DNA of 64,000 bases from Citrobacter amalonaticus Y19 (GTDB lineage: Bacteria; Pseudomonadota; Gammaproteobacteria; Enterobacterales; Enterobacteriaceae), in the NCBI RefSeq assembly GCF_000981805.1, contig NZ_CP011132.1, forward strand, positions 310,001 to 374,000, in the 5' to 3' direction. Positions 1-9,330 of the stretch are shown here, in pieces. The translations under genes were made by a program, and so were the position numbers. Under the pieces are notes generated by a model. The model made no database searches, was not told the DNA's origin, and saw only the letters and a program-made list of their open reading frames with translations. The number at the start of each line of letters is the position of its first letter. Position 1 is the stretch's first letter.

Positions 1-29
1 AGAAAACCACCCGTGTCGCCACGGGTGGT
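1..29 (-). terminator. Rho-independent terminator of the first autotransporter gene
   Basis: Read on the minus strand, a perfect 10-bp stem (ACCACCCGTG / CACGGGTGGT) with a 4-base loop starts six bases after the stop codon of the autotransporter and runs into TTTTCT. This is a textbook intrinsic terminator. Confidence 0.9.
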
Positions 30-35
30 AGAGAG

Positions 36-2606
36 TCAGAAACTATATTTGATGCCTAACATGCCTTGCGTATCGCTGTAGCCATTGTCGCCAATCTGCT
101 GGGCGACGTTACCCCACAGTTGTAGGCGCTGGTTAAGCTGGCCTTCAACGCCCACTTTCAGTTCGCCAATGTTGCGGGTGCCTTTCACTTCATTGCGAAT
201 GTCATCCATCTGCACGCTGTAGTTGTGCGTGTTGTAGATCCAGTTGGCTTCGACAAACGGCTGGAAGGTGCGGTCTTTCCCGTCATCAATCGCGTTATGC
301 CCCTGCAGGTACGCTTTGACGCCCAGGCGCGTTTGCAGATTGCCGTCGGTTTTATCCACCACTCGGGTGCCGTTTTTCTCGATGTGCGTATCGGCCTGTA
401 CGTCCATCCAGGTCAGCTGCGCTTTGGGTTGAATGTACAGCGCATTACGCTCGCTGAACTCAGCCAGTTTCCAGGTGTAGCCCGTTTCGACAGAGGCGGT
501 GATACCGTCTGAGTCATATTTTTCAGACGCCAGTCCCTGTCCGGAAACCGTGTTGTCAAACCAGTTGTAGAGCAGCCAGCCATCAACATAAGCACCGGTT
601 TTATCGGTGTCGTTGGCATACCAGGTGCCGTACAGACCCGCGCTGTAGCCGCTGATTTCCCCACGAGAGCTGTATCCGGTCAGGCTGGAGTGGCTGCGGC
701 TCTTGCTGTTGGCGTAACCGGCCATCAGACCCAGATGCCAGCGATCCAGACCGTCGGTGCTCCACTGTGCAATGTCGCCGCCCAGTTGCATCACATAACG
801 GTTGCTCTGGGTGCTTACCTGCCCGGAACGCTCTTTAAAGCGGTTATGGCCGCCGATATGGCGCATCCACAGGCTGGTGACCTTTTGTTCGCCGGTTAAC
901 GCGTCGGTATACTGCGTTTCGCCGAGGCGATCGTGGAGGCGGGTGGTAAACAGCGTATTGGCGGCAAGGGTGTTTGCCAGATAGCTGCCGGTTTCCGGGC
1001 GGTACTGGTGCGGGCCTTCCGGTGTTGGAGGCACGGGAACAACGGGGTCTTCCGGGCCGCCCGGCGGGGTGGGGGGAACCGGGTCTGGCAATGCCACACT
1101 GGTCAGAAACCAGTTCTGGTTATCCCGTTTCACAAGGTCGTAGTCATATGCGCCCGCCACGATACGGCCTTCTTTCACAAAGGTGCCGTTAGATACGCCT
1201 TCAACGTCGACAATGCGGATGCCTTCAATCGTCGAGGCACCGCTGCCGCCAGCGTTGCTGACGCTGACGCGCGTGGTGCCGTGGGTATCGCCCTTCACAA
1301 TCAGCTTATCGGTCGCGGAAAGGTCGTCACCCAGCACGGTGCGTAAGGCCAGCAGGCCGTTGTTACCGGTGTAATCGCCGTTAATCGTCAACGTGGTCGG
1401 GGTAAAGGCCGCTTTCACCCGCGACGGGGAAGAGAGGATCGCTATGCCTGCCAGTTCCAGCGAGTTCAGGGTTTGCGAATAGCCATTAAGATCCAGTTGC
1501 GCACCGCTGTCCACGCGGTAATCCGATCTTGCACTCAGCGTATTTTCTACCCCTGCGCGTAGTGTGCCGTTCGCGACGTGGGTCGGACCCTGGTAGCTGT
1601 TGGCACCTGTCAGCGTGGTCGTCCCCGAGCCGAAATGGTTTACTTCGCCAACGCCTGTGATTCTGGCCGAGAGCTCAAAGTCGTCGCTGTTGTGATTAAA
1701 GTTGAGTTCTGCCGTGTTAAGACCGCTGTTGTTGCCAAGGTAGATCCACGGCAGGTCCAGCGTTCCCGCAGCCTGTTGCGCTTCTCCTTTTGCACCGCCG
1801 ATATTCAGGATGCCGGTGCTGCCTTGTCCCACCGCCAGCCAGATAAAGCTACCCGAGCTGACCGTTGCGCCATTGCTGACGGTCAGAATACCGGTGGCGT
1901 CATTGACTTCAGTGCTGTTGAAGCCGCCGAGATAAATGCCCTCTGTCACATCCAGCAGCGAGTTTTCACCGTCTACCAGGGTGACGCCATAGCCATTACG
2001 ACTGGTGCTGCTCGTATTGCCGACGTAGCCGATGTTCATGTGTTCGCTTAAGGAGAGGGTGCCGCCGCGGGTAATCACCAGGTTGCCGCGCCCCTGATCG
2101 CCGACCACGCTCCAGGCGGATGAGACTGACGAATTTGCGCCGTCGATAGTCACCGTTCCCTGTGCGCTTGCGGCATATTCCCCAATGCGGAGTTCATCAA
2201 TGCCGCTGATTTTACTGCCGTTACTCACCAGCAGGGTTCCTGAACCATCATGGGTCCCGAGCACCAGATTCAGATTGCCCAGCGTCCAGGTTGCGCCATT
2301 TGTCAGCGTCACGCTGCCGTTCGCGCCATTACCGATCATACCGGCGGAGGTGGCGATATCCCGGCCATCGATCAGCAGGGAACCGTCAGAGTTATCACCT
2401 ACCCAGAGACTGCGGAAGTTATCCCATGCGGGATCGGTATTTTCCGTCGCAGAAAGCGTAATACTCTGACCATTATTAATAATGACGGTATCATCCACAC
2501 CTGTTGGTGGAGATATATTATTTTGGGCTATCGCTGTGGGTGTTAAGGCAATTGAAATAGCAATGGCTAATAGTGAACCTGGTGGATGCACCGTATTTAT
2601 TTTCAT
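36..2606 (-). CDS. Autotransporter adhesin with C-terminal beta-barrel
   Basis: Type Va secreted surface protein of 856 residues. A signal peptide ends near residue 27 (TAIA|QN). The passenger is rich in short repeated beta-strand motifs (SNGAT, LTNGATW, VSNGSK) typical of a beta-helix. A passenger-associated repeat (TLTGANSYQGPT) sits near residue 335. A proline-rich linker follows, and the last roughly 290 residues form the outer-membrane barrel, ending in the expected aromatic residue (KYSF). The barrel is clearly paralogous to that of the plus-strand autotransporter at 17.3-21.2 kb: both share the block GEISGYSAGLYGTWY or GEVSGYSAGLYGTWY and the block YNWFDNTV. AIDA-I-like adhesion or aggregation is the family expectation; the ligand is unknown. 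The upstream DNA is AT-rich, as is common for H-NS-silenced surface genes. Confidence 0.88.
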   Translation of the reverse strand: MKINTVHPPGSLLAIAISIALTPTAIAQNNISPPTGVDDTVIINNGQSITLSATENTDPAWDNFRSLWVGDNSDGSLLIDGRDIATSAGMIGNGANGSVTLTNGATWTLGNLNLVLGTHDGSGTLLVSNGSKISGIDELRIGEYAASAQGTVTIDGANSSVSSAWSVVGDQGRGNLVITRGGTLSLSEHMNIGYVGNTSSTSRNGYGVTLVDGENSLLDVTEGIYLGGFNSTEVNDATGILTVSNGATVSSGSFIWLAVGQGSTGILNIGGAKGEAQQAAGTLDLPWIYLGNNSGLNTAELNFNHNSDDFELSARITGVGEVNHFGSGTTTLTGANSYQGPTHVANGTLRAGVENTLSARSDYRVDSGAQLDLNGYSQTLNSLELAGIAILSSPSRVKAAFTPTTLTINGDYTGNNGLLALRTVLGDDLSATDKLIVKGDTHGTTRVSVSNAGGSGASTIEGIRIVDVEGVSNGTFVKEGRIVAGAYDYDLVKRDNQNWFLTSVALPDPVPPTPPGGPEDPVVPVPPTPEGPHQYRPETGSYLANTLAANTLFTTRLHDRLGETQYTDALTGEQKVTSLWMRHIGGHNRFKERSGQVSTQSNRYVMQLGGDIAQWSTDGLDRWHLGLMAGYANSKSRSHSSLTGYSSRGEISGYSAGLYGTWYANDTDKTGAYVDGWLLYNWFDNTVSGQGLASEKYDSDGITASVETGYTWKLAEFSERNALYIQPKAQLTWMDVQADTHIEKNGTRVVDKTDGNLQTRLGVKAYLQGHNAIDDGKDRTFQPFVEANWIYNTHNYSVQMDDIRNEVKGTRNIGELKVGVEGQLNQRLQLWGNVAQQIGDNGYSDTQGMLGIKYSF

Positions 2607-3431
2607 ATATTGACTCTTCCTTAAGATTCAAATATTACTTCGTCGCATGGGCAAAAAAGGCCAGTCCTGAATATCAGGCTATTCGTGAATTTGCTCATGC
2701 AGATAAGGTGTTGACGATTATTAATGCTATTTGTCGCAGAGGAAATGGCGTAATCGTTTTGCCATCGGTTTGTATGAGATATTGATAGGCAGGGGCTATT
2801 AACTGTCGTTTATCGGCTGGAAAGGTGCGGTCAGTTGCTAATTATTTGATTATCAATATTTATTGGTTTCGGATTTTCCTCCAGGAATTATGCGAATTTA
2901 AAGCAAAAAACAATAAGATAGACGAGGTTTTTGATAAGTTGGTCTGAATGGATGCGCAGGTTTAACGTCAGTCCGGGTATTTGTTAAACGTTTTTAATTA
3001 CGTGCGTAAATAATCTTTTTTGGGGTTTTTCATTTTGATTAATTATCATTGCTTTGATTAATGTCAATTTTCATATTGGTATTAATCTGAAGGTTTTTCT
3101 GTTGGTATTAAGATTATTATCAATATCTCTGGCGGTTTTTAATAATAATCTTAATTGAACGGGTTCTTAACAGACTCATTTCTGTCTGGTCGACACTTTG
3201 TGATTTATTAAAAACAGAGACAGTGTTGTCTGCGTATTTATAGTAAACAGACTGACTTAACTTTACAGTAGAATGTGAAAACCGTACTGATCAGGTTGAA
3301 ACCACAAAAGCAACATATCCTGGAAAGGGTTCTGGATTTTTCCTGGAAGCTGAACTAGTTATTAAACATCCTTGAACCGGAGCGTGGATTCAGGGGTGAT
3401 GATAGCGTCATAACATAACCTGGAGCTTTCT
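2607..3431. other. AT-rich intergenic region between divergent genes
   Basis: About 825 bp with no convincing gene. It separates the minus-strand autotransporter from plus-strand yahO and must hold both promoters. It is clearly AT-rich, with A/T runs and a 10-bp direct repeat (TTGGTATTAA at 3076 and 3102). The composition suggests H-NS binding, which is an inference. I could not assign individual promoter boxes confidently. Confidence 0.6.
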
Positions 3432-3707
3432 ATGAAAACTGGATATAAAGTTTTGATTGGTGCGTTGGCTTTTGTGGCGACAAATGCGTTTGCAGCGGAG
3501 CTGTTAACAAAGGCTGAGTTTGAGAAGGTGGAATCGCAGTACACCCTGATTGGTAACATCAATACCAGTAATGAAACGTCTACTCAGGACGCGAAAGAAG
3601 ATCTGCTCAAAAAAGCAGAGGAGAAAGGTGCGGATGTGGTCGTGCTGACCTCTGGTCAAACCGACAACAAAATTCATGGCACTGCCAATATCTACAAGAA
3701 AAAATAA
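3432..3707 (+). CDS. yahO: YahO, small periplasmic DUF1471 (YdgH/BhsA/McbA) protein
   Basis: A 91-residue secreted protein. The signal peptide ends at about residue 21 (TNAFA|AE), followed by one DUF1471 domain of about 65 residues with the family pattern of an N-terminal strand (YTLIGNI), a helix rich in Lys and Glu, and AEEKGADVVVLTSG. The ATG is preceded by a good ribosome site (CCTGGAGC). YahO also precedes prpR in E. coli, so position supports the name. Related proteins respond to stress and affect biofilm; the exact role of YahO is not known. Confidence 0.92.
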   Translation: MKTGYKVLIGALAFVATNAFAAELLTKAEFEKVESQYTLIGNINTSNETSTQDAKEDLLKKAEEKGADVVVLTSGQTDNKIHGTANIYKKK

Positions 3708-3760
3708 TGCGTGATGTTGCTGGATGATGACGTGAACCGGTCTACAGGGTCATAAATCTG

Positions 3761-3792
3761 TGTAGGCCGGATAAGCGCAGCGTCATCCGGCA
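3761..3792. repeat. Single REP element
   Basis: A REP palindrome (TGTAGGCCGGATAAGCGCAG, then CGTCATCCGGCA) in the gap between convergent yahO and prpR. It may act as a transcription or mRNA-stability barrier for prpR. Confidence 0.8.
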
Positions 3793-3794
3793 AT

Positions 3795-5390
3795 TCAGGT
3801 TTTCATTCTGCGCCAGAACGTCGTTCTGCTGATCCCAAGAAAACGTGCCGCAGCCGCTTTATCACCGTTAAACTGCGCCAGTACCTGCTGCGGCGTGGCT
3901 GAAGGGGCAGGGAATGACGGCGTTTCGATCTCCGCCAGTTCCGGCAACAACTGCCGTAATAAGTGCTCATCCAGTTGTGGCATAGGCTCAACGCTTAAAA
4001 ACAGCGCCAGCCGTTCCATCATGTTACGTAATTCGCGAATATTCCCCGGCCAGTGATAGTGCAACAGAACGCGGGCGCTCTGCGCCAGTCCGGCGCGTAC
4101 CGACTCGGTAAATGGCACACAGAGCGCGGCCAGCGACTGTTTTAAAAACCCTTCCGCCAGCGACAGGATATCTGCGGGGCGCTCGCGCAGAGCCGGCAGC
4201 GACAGACGTAAAATGCTCAGGCGATAAAACAGATCGCGACGAAACAACCCTCGTTTCATCTCGTCTTCCAGATTGCAGTGGGTGGCGCTGATCACCCGTA
4301 CCGTCACCGGAATGGGGTGATGTCCGCCGACCCGTGTGACCTCTTTTTCTTCCAGTACGCGCAGCAGTCGGGTTTGCAGCGGCAGCGGCATTTCGCCGAT
4401 CTCATCGAGAAACAGCGTCCCGCCGTGGGCGATTTCAAATAGCCCGGCACGGCCGCCGCGTCGTGACCCGGTAAAGGCGCCTTCCTCATAACCGAACAAC
4501 TCCGCTTCAAGTAAAGATTCGGTAATCGCCCCACAGTTTACCGCGACGAACGGATGTGCAGACTTGTCGCCACGCGTGCCCGGACGCGCACAACACTCCC
4601 GGTGAATGGCCTGGGCCGCCAGTTCCTTCCCGGTGCCGGTTTCCCCCTGAATCAGGACAGAGGCGGGCGAGCGGGCATACAGCATAATGGTATGGCGCAC
4701 CTGTTCCATCTGCGCGGATTCGCCGCGAATGTCCCCCAATTCATAGCGGGTACGCAGCGCCTGATCGGATGCATAATGACCGTGACGACGCTGGGTGTGG
4801 CGGGTCATGTCCAGCGCATCGCTGAACGCCTGGCGCACCGTGGCGGCGGAATAGATAAAGATACCGGTCATTCCGGCCTCTTCCGCCAGATCGGTTATTA
4901 GCCCCGCGCCGACCACCGCCTCAATGCCGCTGGCTTTCAGTTCGTTGATCTGTCCACGCGCATCTTCTTCAGTGATATAGCTGCGCTGTTCCAGTTGCAG
5001 GCTGAAGGTTTTTTGAAAGGCCATCAGCGCCGGTAGTGTCTCCTGGTAGGTCACCACGCCAATGGATGCGGTCAGTTTGCCGGCCTTTGCCAGCGCGTGC
5101 AGGACGTCAAAACCGCTGGGTTTGATCAGGATCACCGGAATCGACAGGCGGCTTTTCAGATACGCGCCGTTAGATCCGGCGGCGATGATCGCATCACAGC
5201 GTTCGGTCGCCAGCTTTTTACGAATGTAGGTGACCGCCTTTTCAAAACCGAGCTGGATTGGGGTGATGGTCGCCAGGTGATCGAATTCGAGGCTGATGTC
5301 GCGAAACAGATCGAACAGTCGCGTCACCGAGACCGTCCAGATAACCGGTTTGTCATCATTCACCCGTGGGGGAAGATTTGTCGTCGCCAT
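3795..5390 (-). CDS. prpR: PrpR, sigma-54-dependent activator of the propionate operon
   Basis: Activates prpBCDE when 2-methylcitrate is present. The N-terminal PrpR_N sensor (about residues 15-195) is followed by an AAA+ domain with Walker A GETGTGKE (249-256), the sigma-54 contact loop GAFTGS (304-309) and Walker B LFLDEIGE, then a C-terminal Fis-type helix-turn-helix (AAARFLGISRTTFWRRM). I start at the ATG at 5390 (MATTNLPPRV), giving 531 residues against 528 in E. coli; an in-frame TTG lies two codons upstream. It is divergent from prpB, and the 250-bp gap holds palindromes and a -24/-12 promoter. Confidence 0.96.
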   Translation of the reverse strand: MATTNLPPRVNDDKPVIWTVSVTRLFDLFRDISLEFDHLATITPIQLGFEKAVTYIRKKLATERCDAIIAAGSNGAYLKSRLSIPVILIKPSGFDVLHALAKAGKLTASIGVVTYQETLPALMAFQKTFSLQLEQRSYITEEDARGQINELKASGIEAVVGAGLITDLAEEAGMTGIFIYSAATVRQAFSDALDMTRHTQRRHGHYASDQALRTRYELGDIRGESAQMEQVRHTIMLYARSPASVLIQGETGTGKELAAQAIHRECCARPGTRGDKSAHPFVAVNCGAITESLLEAELFGYEEGAFTGSRRGGRAGLFEIAHGGTLFLDEIGEMPLPLQTRLLRVLEEKEVTRVGGHHPIPVTVRVISATHCNLEDEMKRGLFRRDLFYRLSILRLSLPALRERPADILSLAEGFLKQSLAALCVPFTESVRAGLAQSARVLLHYHWPGNIRELRNMMERLALFLSVEPMPQLDEHLLRQLLPELAEIETPSFPAPSATPQQVLAQFNGDKAAAARFLGISRTTFWRRMKT

Positions 5391-5432
5391 AGCCAACCCA
5401 AAATAAAAGGACAGAGTATTGGGTGTAGCCTT

Positions 5433-5479
5433 GTTTCATAATTGTTGCAATGAAACAGCGACACGCGTTTCATGAAACG
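5433..5479. promoter_or_regulatory. Candidate PrpR enhancer sites
   Basis: Two related inverted repeats lie between prpR and prpB. The first is GTTTCAT, 10 bases, ATGAAAC (5433-5456). The second is a perfect 14-bp palindrome CGTTTCATGAAACG (5466-5479). Both contain GTTTCAT/ATGAAAC half-sites and lie about 100-150 bp upstream of the sigma-54 promoter, where an enhancer-binding protein would act. Assignment to PrpR is inference from position and shared half-sites. Confidence 0.75.
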
Positions 5480-5575
5480 TTAGCTGACACGCTTATTTTC
5501 GCGCATCGCGGCACGATGAATTTTATCGTATTGTTATATAATGGATTATTGAAAATAACCTCTGGCAAACCGCCT

Positions 5576-5593
5576 TTGGCATAGCCCTTGCTT
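5576..5593 (+). promoter_or_regulatory. Sigma-54 (-24/-12) promoter of prpBCDE
   Basis: TTGGCATAGCCCTTGCTT fits the RpoN consensus: the invariant GG (5578-5579) and GC (5590-5591) are separated by exactly 10 bases. Transcription should start about 12 bases downstream, around 5602, leaving a leader of about 40 nt before the prpB ATG. The adjacent prpR encodes a sigma-54 activator, which supports the call. Confidence 0.85.
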
Positions 5594-5640
5594 TATGTGA
5601 ATCAACGGTAAGTAACAAGTTGATAACACGAGGATGGACT

Positions 5641-6522
5641 ATGTCTCTGGATTCTCCGGGTCAGGCGTTTCGCGCTGCACTCACCAAAGAAAACCCCTTA
5701 CAAATTGTCGGCGCCATCAACGCCAACCATGCGCTGCTGGCTCAGCGCGCCGGGTATCAGGCGATTTATCTCTCTGGCGGCGGCGTCGCGGCTGGTTCGC
5801 TGGGACTGCCGGATCTGGGGATCTCCACCCTGGACGATGTATTGACCGACATTCGCCGCATCACCGACGTCTGTCCGCTGCCGCTGCTGGTGGATGCCGA
5901 TATTGGCTTTGGCTCTTCGGCATTTAACGTCGCGCGCACCGTGAAGTCGATGATCAAAGCCGGCGCAGCGGCGCTACACATTGAAGATCAGATCGGCGCC
6001 AAGCGCTGCGGCCATCGTCCGAATAAAGCGATCGTGTCGAAAGACGAGATGGTCGATCGCATTCGTGCGGCAGTAGATGCCCGTACCGATCCCAACTTTG
6101 TTGTCATGGCGCGTACCGATGCCCTGGCGGTGGAAGGGTTAGACGCGGCGATCGATCGTGCGCAGGCCTATGTCGACGCCGGGGCCGACATGCTGTTCCC
6201 GGAGGCGATCACAGAGCTTTCGATGTACCGCCAGTTTGCCGACGCGGTCCAGGTTCCCATTCTCGCCAATATCACCGAATTTGGCGCCACGCCGTTGTTC
6301 ACGACCGACGAACTGCGCAGCGCTAATGTGGCAATGGCGCTCTATCCGCTCTCGGCATTCCGCGCCATGAACCGGGCCGCCGAAAAGGTCTACAACGTGC
6401 TGCGCCAGGAAGGGACGCAAAAGAGCGTCATCGACATTATGCAGACCCGCAACGAACTGTACGAAAGCATCAATTACTACCAGTACGAAGAGAAGTTGGA
6501 TGCCCTGAACCTGAAACCGTAG
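5641..6522 (+). CDS. prpB: PrpB, 2-methylisocitrate lyase
   Basis: Cleaves (2S,3R)-2-methylisocitrate to pyruvate and succinate, the last step of the methylcitrate cycle. It belongs to the isocitrate lyase/PEP mutase superfamily and carries the catalytic loop KRCGHRPNK with Cys123, the Mg-binding acidic motif VDADIGFG (84-91) and HIEDQ. I choose the ATG at 5641, nine bases after ACGAGG, giving 293 residues, close to E. coli (296). A longer reading from a TTG at 5620 is unlikely because it would begin in the leader. It is the first gene of prpBCDE. Confidence 0.97.
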   Translation: MSLDSPGQAFRAALTKENPLQIVGAINANHALLAQRAGYQAIYLSGGGVAAGSLGLPDLGISTLDDVLTDIRRITDVCPLPLLVDADIGFGSSAFNVARTVKSMIKAGAAALHIEDQIGAKRCGHRPNKAIVSKDEMVDRIRAAVDARTDPNFVVMARTDALAVEGLDAAIDRAQAYVDAGADMLFPEAITELSMYRQFADAVQVPILANITEFGATPLFTTDELRSANVAMALYPLSAFRAMNRAAEKVYNVLRQEGTQKSVIDIMQTRNELYESINYYQYEEKLDALNLKP

Positions 6523-6582
6523 GCCGGATAAACGCAGTGCCATCCGGCAGTGCCTGATGGCGGCTACGCCTTATCAGGCCTG
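6520..6582. repeat. BIME (paired REP) between prpB and prpC
   Basis: Two REP sequences in opposite orientation (GTAGGCCGGATAAACG..CATCCGGCA and GCCTGATGGCGGC..CCTTATCAGGCC) begin at the prpB stop codon itself. As an intra-operon BIME it probably stabilises the prpB mRNA end and makes expression of prpB and prpC unequal. Confidence 0.88.
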
Positions 6583-6630
6583 GACGAAAACCCTCAGTAC
6601 CCTACATATGACAATAATGACGAGGACAAC

Positions 6631-7800
6631 ATGAGCGACACAACGATCCTGCAAAATAATACCCATGTCATTAAGCCGAAAAAATCCGTCGCGCTGTCCG
6701 GCGTACCGGCGGGCAATACCGCGCTGTGCACCGTCGGTAAAAGCGGCAACGATCTCCACTATCGCGGCTACGATATTCTCGATCTCGCCCAACAGTGCGA
6801 ATTTGAAGAAGTGGCGCATCTGCTGATTCACGGAAAACTCCCGACCCGTGACGAACTTCAGGCATACAAAATCAAACTCAAAGCGCTGCGCGGATTACCG
6901 GCCAACGTCCGTACCGTGCTGGAAGCGCTGCCTGCGGCGTCGCACCCGATGGACGTCATGCGCACCGGCGTATCGGCACTGGGTTGTACGCTGCCGGAAA
7001 AAGAAGGGCATACCGTTTCCGGCGCGCGCGATATCGCCGACAAGCTACTGGCCTCGCTCAGTTCCATTCTTCTTTACTGGTATCACTACAGCCACAACGG
7101 CGAGCGTATCCAGCCGGAAACTGATGACGACTCCATCGGCGGCCATTTCCTGCACCTGCTGCACGGCGAAAAGCCGTCGCAGAGCTGGGAAAAAGCGATG
7201 CACATTTCGCTGGTGCTGTACGCCGAGCATGAGTTTAACGCCTCCACTTTTACCAGCCGGGTGATTGCCGGGACGGGCTCTGATGTCTATTCGGCGATTA
7301 TCGGCGCGATTGGCGCCCTGCGTGGCCCGAAGCACGGCGGGGCGAACGAAGTGTCGCTGGAAATTCAGCAGCGTTACGAAACGCCGGACGAAGCCGAAGT
7401 CGATATCCGTAAACGAGTGGAAAACAAAGAGGTGGTGATTGGTTTCGGTCACCCGGTCTACACCCTTGCCGATCCGCGTCATCAGGTGATCAAGAAGGTG
7501 GCAAAGCAGCTTTCCGAAGAGGGCGGCTCGCTGAAGATGTACAACATTGCCGATCGTCTGGAAGCGGTGATGTGGGAAACGAAAAAGATGTTCCCGAATC
7601 TCGACTGGTTCTCGGCGGTCTCCTACAACATGATGGGCGTTCCCACCGAAATGTTTACCCCGCTGTTTGTTATCGCCCGCGTCACCGGCTGGGCGGCGCA
7701 CATCATCGAGCAGCGCCAGGACAACAAAATCATCCGTCCATCCGCCAATTACACCGGGCCAGAAGACCGCGTCTTCGTGCCTGTTGATCAGCGCCAGTAA
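6631..7800 (+). CDS. prpC: PrpC, 2-methylcitrate synthase
   Basis: Condenses propionyl-CoA with oxaloacetate to 2-methylcitrate. It is a citrate-synthase-fold protein of 389 residues, the same length as E. coli PrpC. Catalytic motifs are visible: the first active-site region SHNGERI, GPKHGGANE and GFGHPVYTLADPR; the C-terminus has RVTGWAAHIIEQ and RPSANYTGP. The open frame extends upstream to 6550, but that part translates the BIME; the ATG at 6631 follows GACGAGGACAAC and matches the family N-terminus (MSDTTILQNN). Confidence 0.97.
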   Translation: MSDTTILQNNTHVIKPKKSVALSGVPAGNTALCTVGKSGNDLHYRGYDILDLAQQCEFEEVAHLLIHGKLPTRDELQAYKIKLKALRGLPANVRTVLEALPAASHPMDVMRTGVSALGCTLPEKEGHTVSGARDIADKLLASLSSILLYWYHYSHNGERIQPETDDDSIGGHFLHLLHGEKPSQSWEKAMHISLVLYAEHEFNASTFTSRVIAGTGSDVYSAIIGAIGALRGPKHGGANEVSLEIQQRYETPDEAEVDIRKRVENKEVVIGFGHPVYTLADPRHQVIKKVAKQLSEEGGSLKMYNIADRLEAVMWETKKMFPNLDWFSAVSYNMMGVPTEMFTPLFVIARVTGWAAHIIEQRQDNKIIRPSANYTGPEDRVFVPVDQRQ

Positions 7801-7839
7801 TTCATTACCTCTAAAGATAAAAAACAGGAAACGTACCTT

Positions 7840-9291
7840 ATGTCCGCTCAAATTTTAAATATTCGCCCGGAATTCGATCGTGAAATCGTTGATATCGTGG
7901 ATTACGTCATCAACTATGACATCACCTCAAACGTGGCGTATGACACCGCACACTACTGTCTGCTTGATACGCTGGGCTGCGGTCTGGAAGCACTGGAGTA
8001 TCCGGCCTGTAAAAAACTGATGGGGCCGATTGTGCCGGGAACCGTCGTGCCCAACGGCGTGCGCGTGCCGGGTACTCAGTTTCAGCTCGACCCGGTACAG
8101 GCCGCGTTTAACATCGGCGCGATGATCCGCTGGCTCGACTTCAATGACACCTGGCTGGCGGCGGAATGGGGCCATCCTTCCGATAACCTCGGCGGGATCC
8201 TGGCGACGGCGGACTGGCTGTCGCGCAACGCGGTTGCGGCGGGTAAAGCGCCGCTGACGATGAAGCAGGTGCTGACTGGGATGATCAAAGCCCACGAGAT
8301 TCAGGGCTGTATCGCGCTGGAAAACGCCTTTAACCGCGTGGGGCTTGACCACGTTCTGCTGGTCAAAGTGGCCTCTACCGCAGTGGTCGCCGAACTGCTG
8401 GGGCTGACGCGTGATGAGATCCTCAACGCGGTCTCGCTGGCGTGGGTTGACGGACAATCGCTGCGCACCTATCGCCATGCGCCGAACACCGGCACGCGTA
8501 AATCCTGGGCGGCAGGCGATGCGACCTCGCGCGCGGTGCGTCTGGCGCTGATGGCGAAAACCGGTGAGATGGGCTATCCGTCGGCGCTGACGGCGAAAAC
8601 CTGGGGCTTTTATGACGTCTCATTCAAAGGGGAGTCGTTCCGCTTCCAGCGCCCGTACGGCTCTTACGTAATGGAAAACGTGCTGTTCAAAATCTCTTTC
8701 CCGGCAGAGTTCCACTCGCAGACGGCGGTTGAAGCGGCAATGACCCTGTACGCGCAGATGCAGGCGGCAGGTAAGAGCGCCGCGGATATCGAGAAGGTGA
8801 CCATCCGCACGCACGAAGCCTGCATTCGCATCATCGACAAGCAGGGGCCGCTGAATAACCCGGCTGACCGCGACCACTGTATTCAGTACATGGTGGCGAT
8901 CCCGCTGCTGTTCGGACGCTTAACGGCGGCAGATTATGAGGACGGCGTGGCGCAGGACAAGCGGATTGACTCCCTGCGCGCGAAGATCCGCTGCGTTGAA
9001 GATCCGGCGTTTACCGCGGACTATCACGATCCGGAAAAACGCGCCATTGCTAACGCCATTACTCTTGAATTTACCGATGGCTCTCGTTTTGACGAGGTGG
9101 CGGTGGCGTACCCGATTGGTCACGCGCGTCGCCGTACCGACGGGATCCCTAAACTTATCGAAAAATTCAAAATTAACCTGGCGCGCCAGTTCCCGACCCG
9201 CCAACAGCAGCGCATCCTGGATGTCTCCCTGGACAGAACTCGCCTGGAGCAGATGCCGGTCAATGAGTACATGGACCTTTATGTCATCTAG
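7840..9291 (+). CDS. prpD: PrpD, 2-methylcitrate dehydratase
   Basis: Dehydrates 2-methylcitrate to 2-methyl-cis-aconitate, without an iron-sulfur cluster. It has 483 residues, as in E. coli, and the MmgE/PrpD fold is shown by WLDFNDTWLAAEWGHPSDN, EIQGCIALENAFN and KSWAAGDATSRAV. The ATG at 7840 has AACAGGAA upstream. It lies 39 bp after prpC and 39 bp before prpE, so it is co-transcribed. Confidence 0.97.
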   Translation: MSAQILNIRPEFDREIVDIVDYVINYDITSNVAYDTAHYCLLDTLGCGLEALEYPACKKLMGPIVPGTVVPNGVRVPGTQFQLDPVQAAFNIGAMIRWLDFNDTWLAAEWGHPSDNLGGILATADWLSRNAVAAGKAPLTMKQVLTGMIKAHEIQGCIALENAFNRVGLDHVLLVKVASTAVVAELLGLTRDEILNAVSLAWVDGQSLRTYRHAPNTGTRKSWAAGDATSRAVRLALMAKTGEMGYPSALTAKTWGFYDVSFKGESFRFQRPYGSYVMENVLFKISFPAEFHSQTAVEAAMTLYAQMQAAGKSAADIEKVTIRTHEACIRIIDKQGPLNNPADRDHCIQYMVAIPLLFGRLTAADYEDGVAQDKRIDSLRAKIRCVEDPAFTADYHDPEKRAIANAITLEFTDGSRFDEVAVAYPIGHARRRTDGIPKLIEKFKINLARQFPTRQQQRILDVSLDRTRLEQMPVNEYMDLYVI

Positions 9292-9330
9292 CACCCGCCT
9301 CATCAGGCGTAAGTTCAACAGGAGAGCGTT

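Noticed and set aside
2573..2785. 70-codon plus-strand frame upstream of the first autotransporter
   Set aside because: It overlaps the autotransporter start region, has no ribosome site and no recognisable features.
6550..6630. N-terminal extension of PrpC
   Set aside because: The extra codons translate the BIME; the ATG at 6631 gives the known 389 residues and has a ribosome site.
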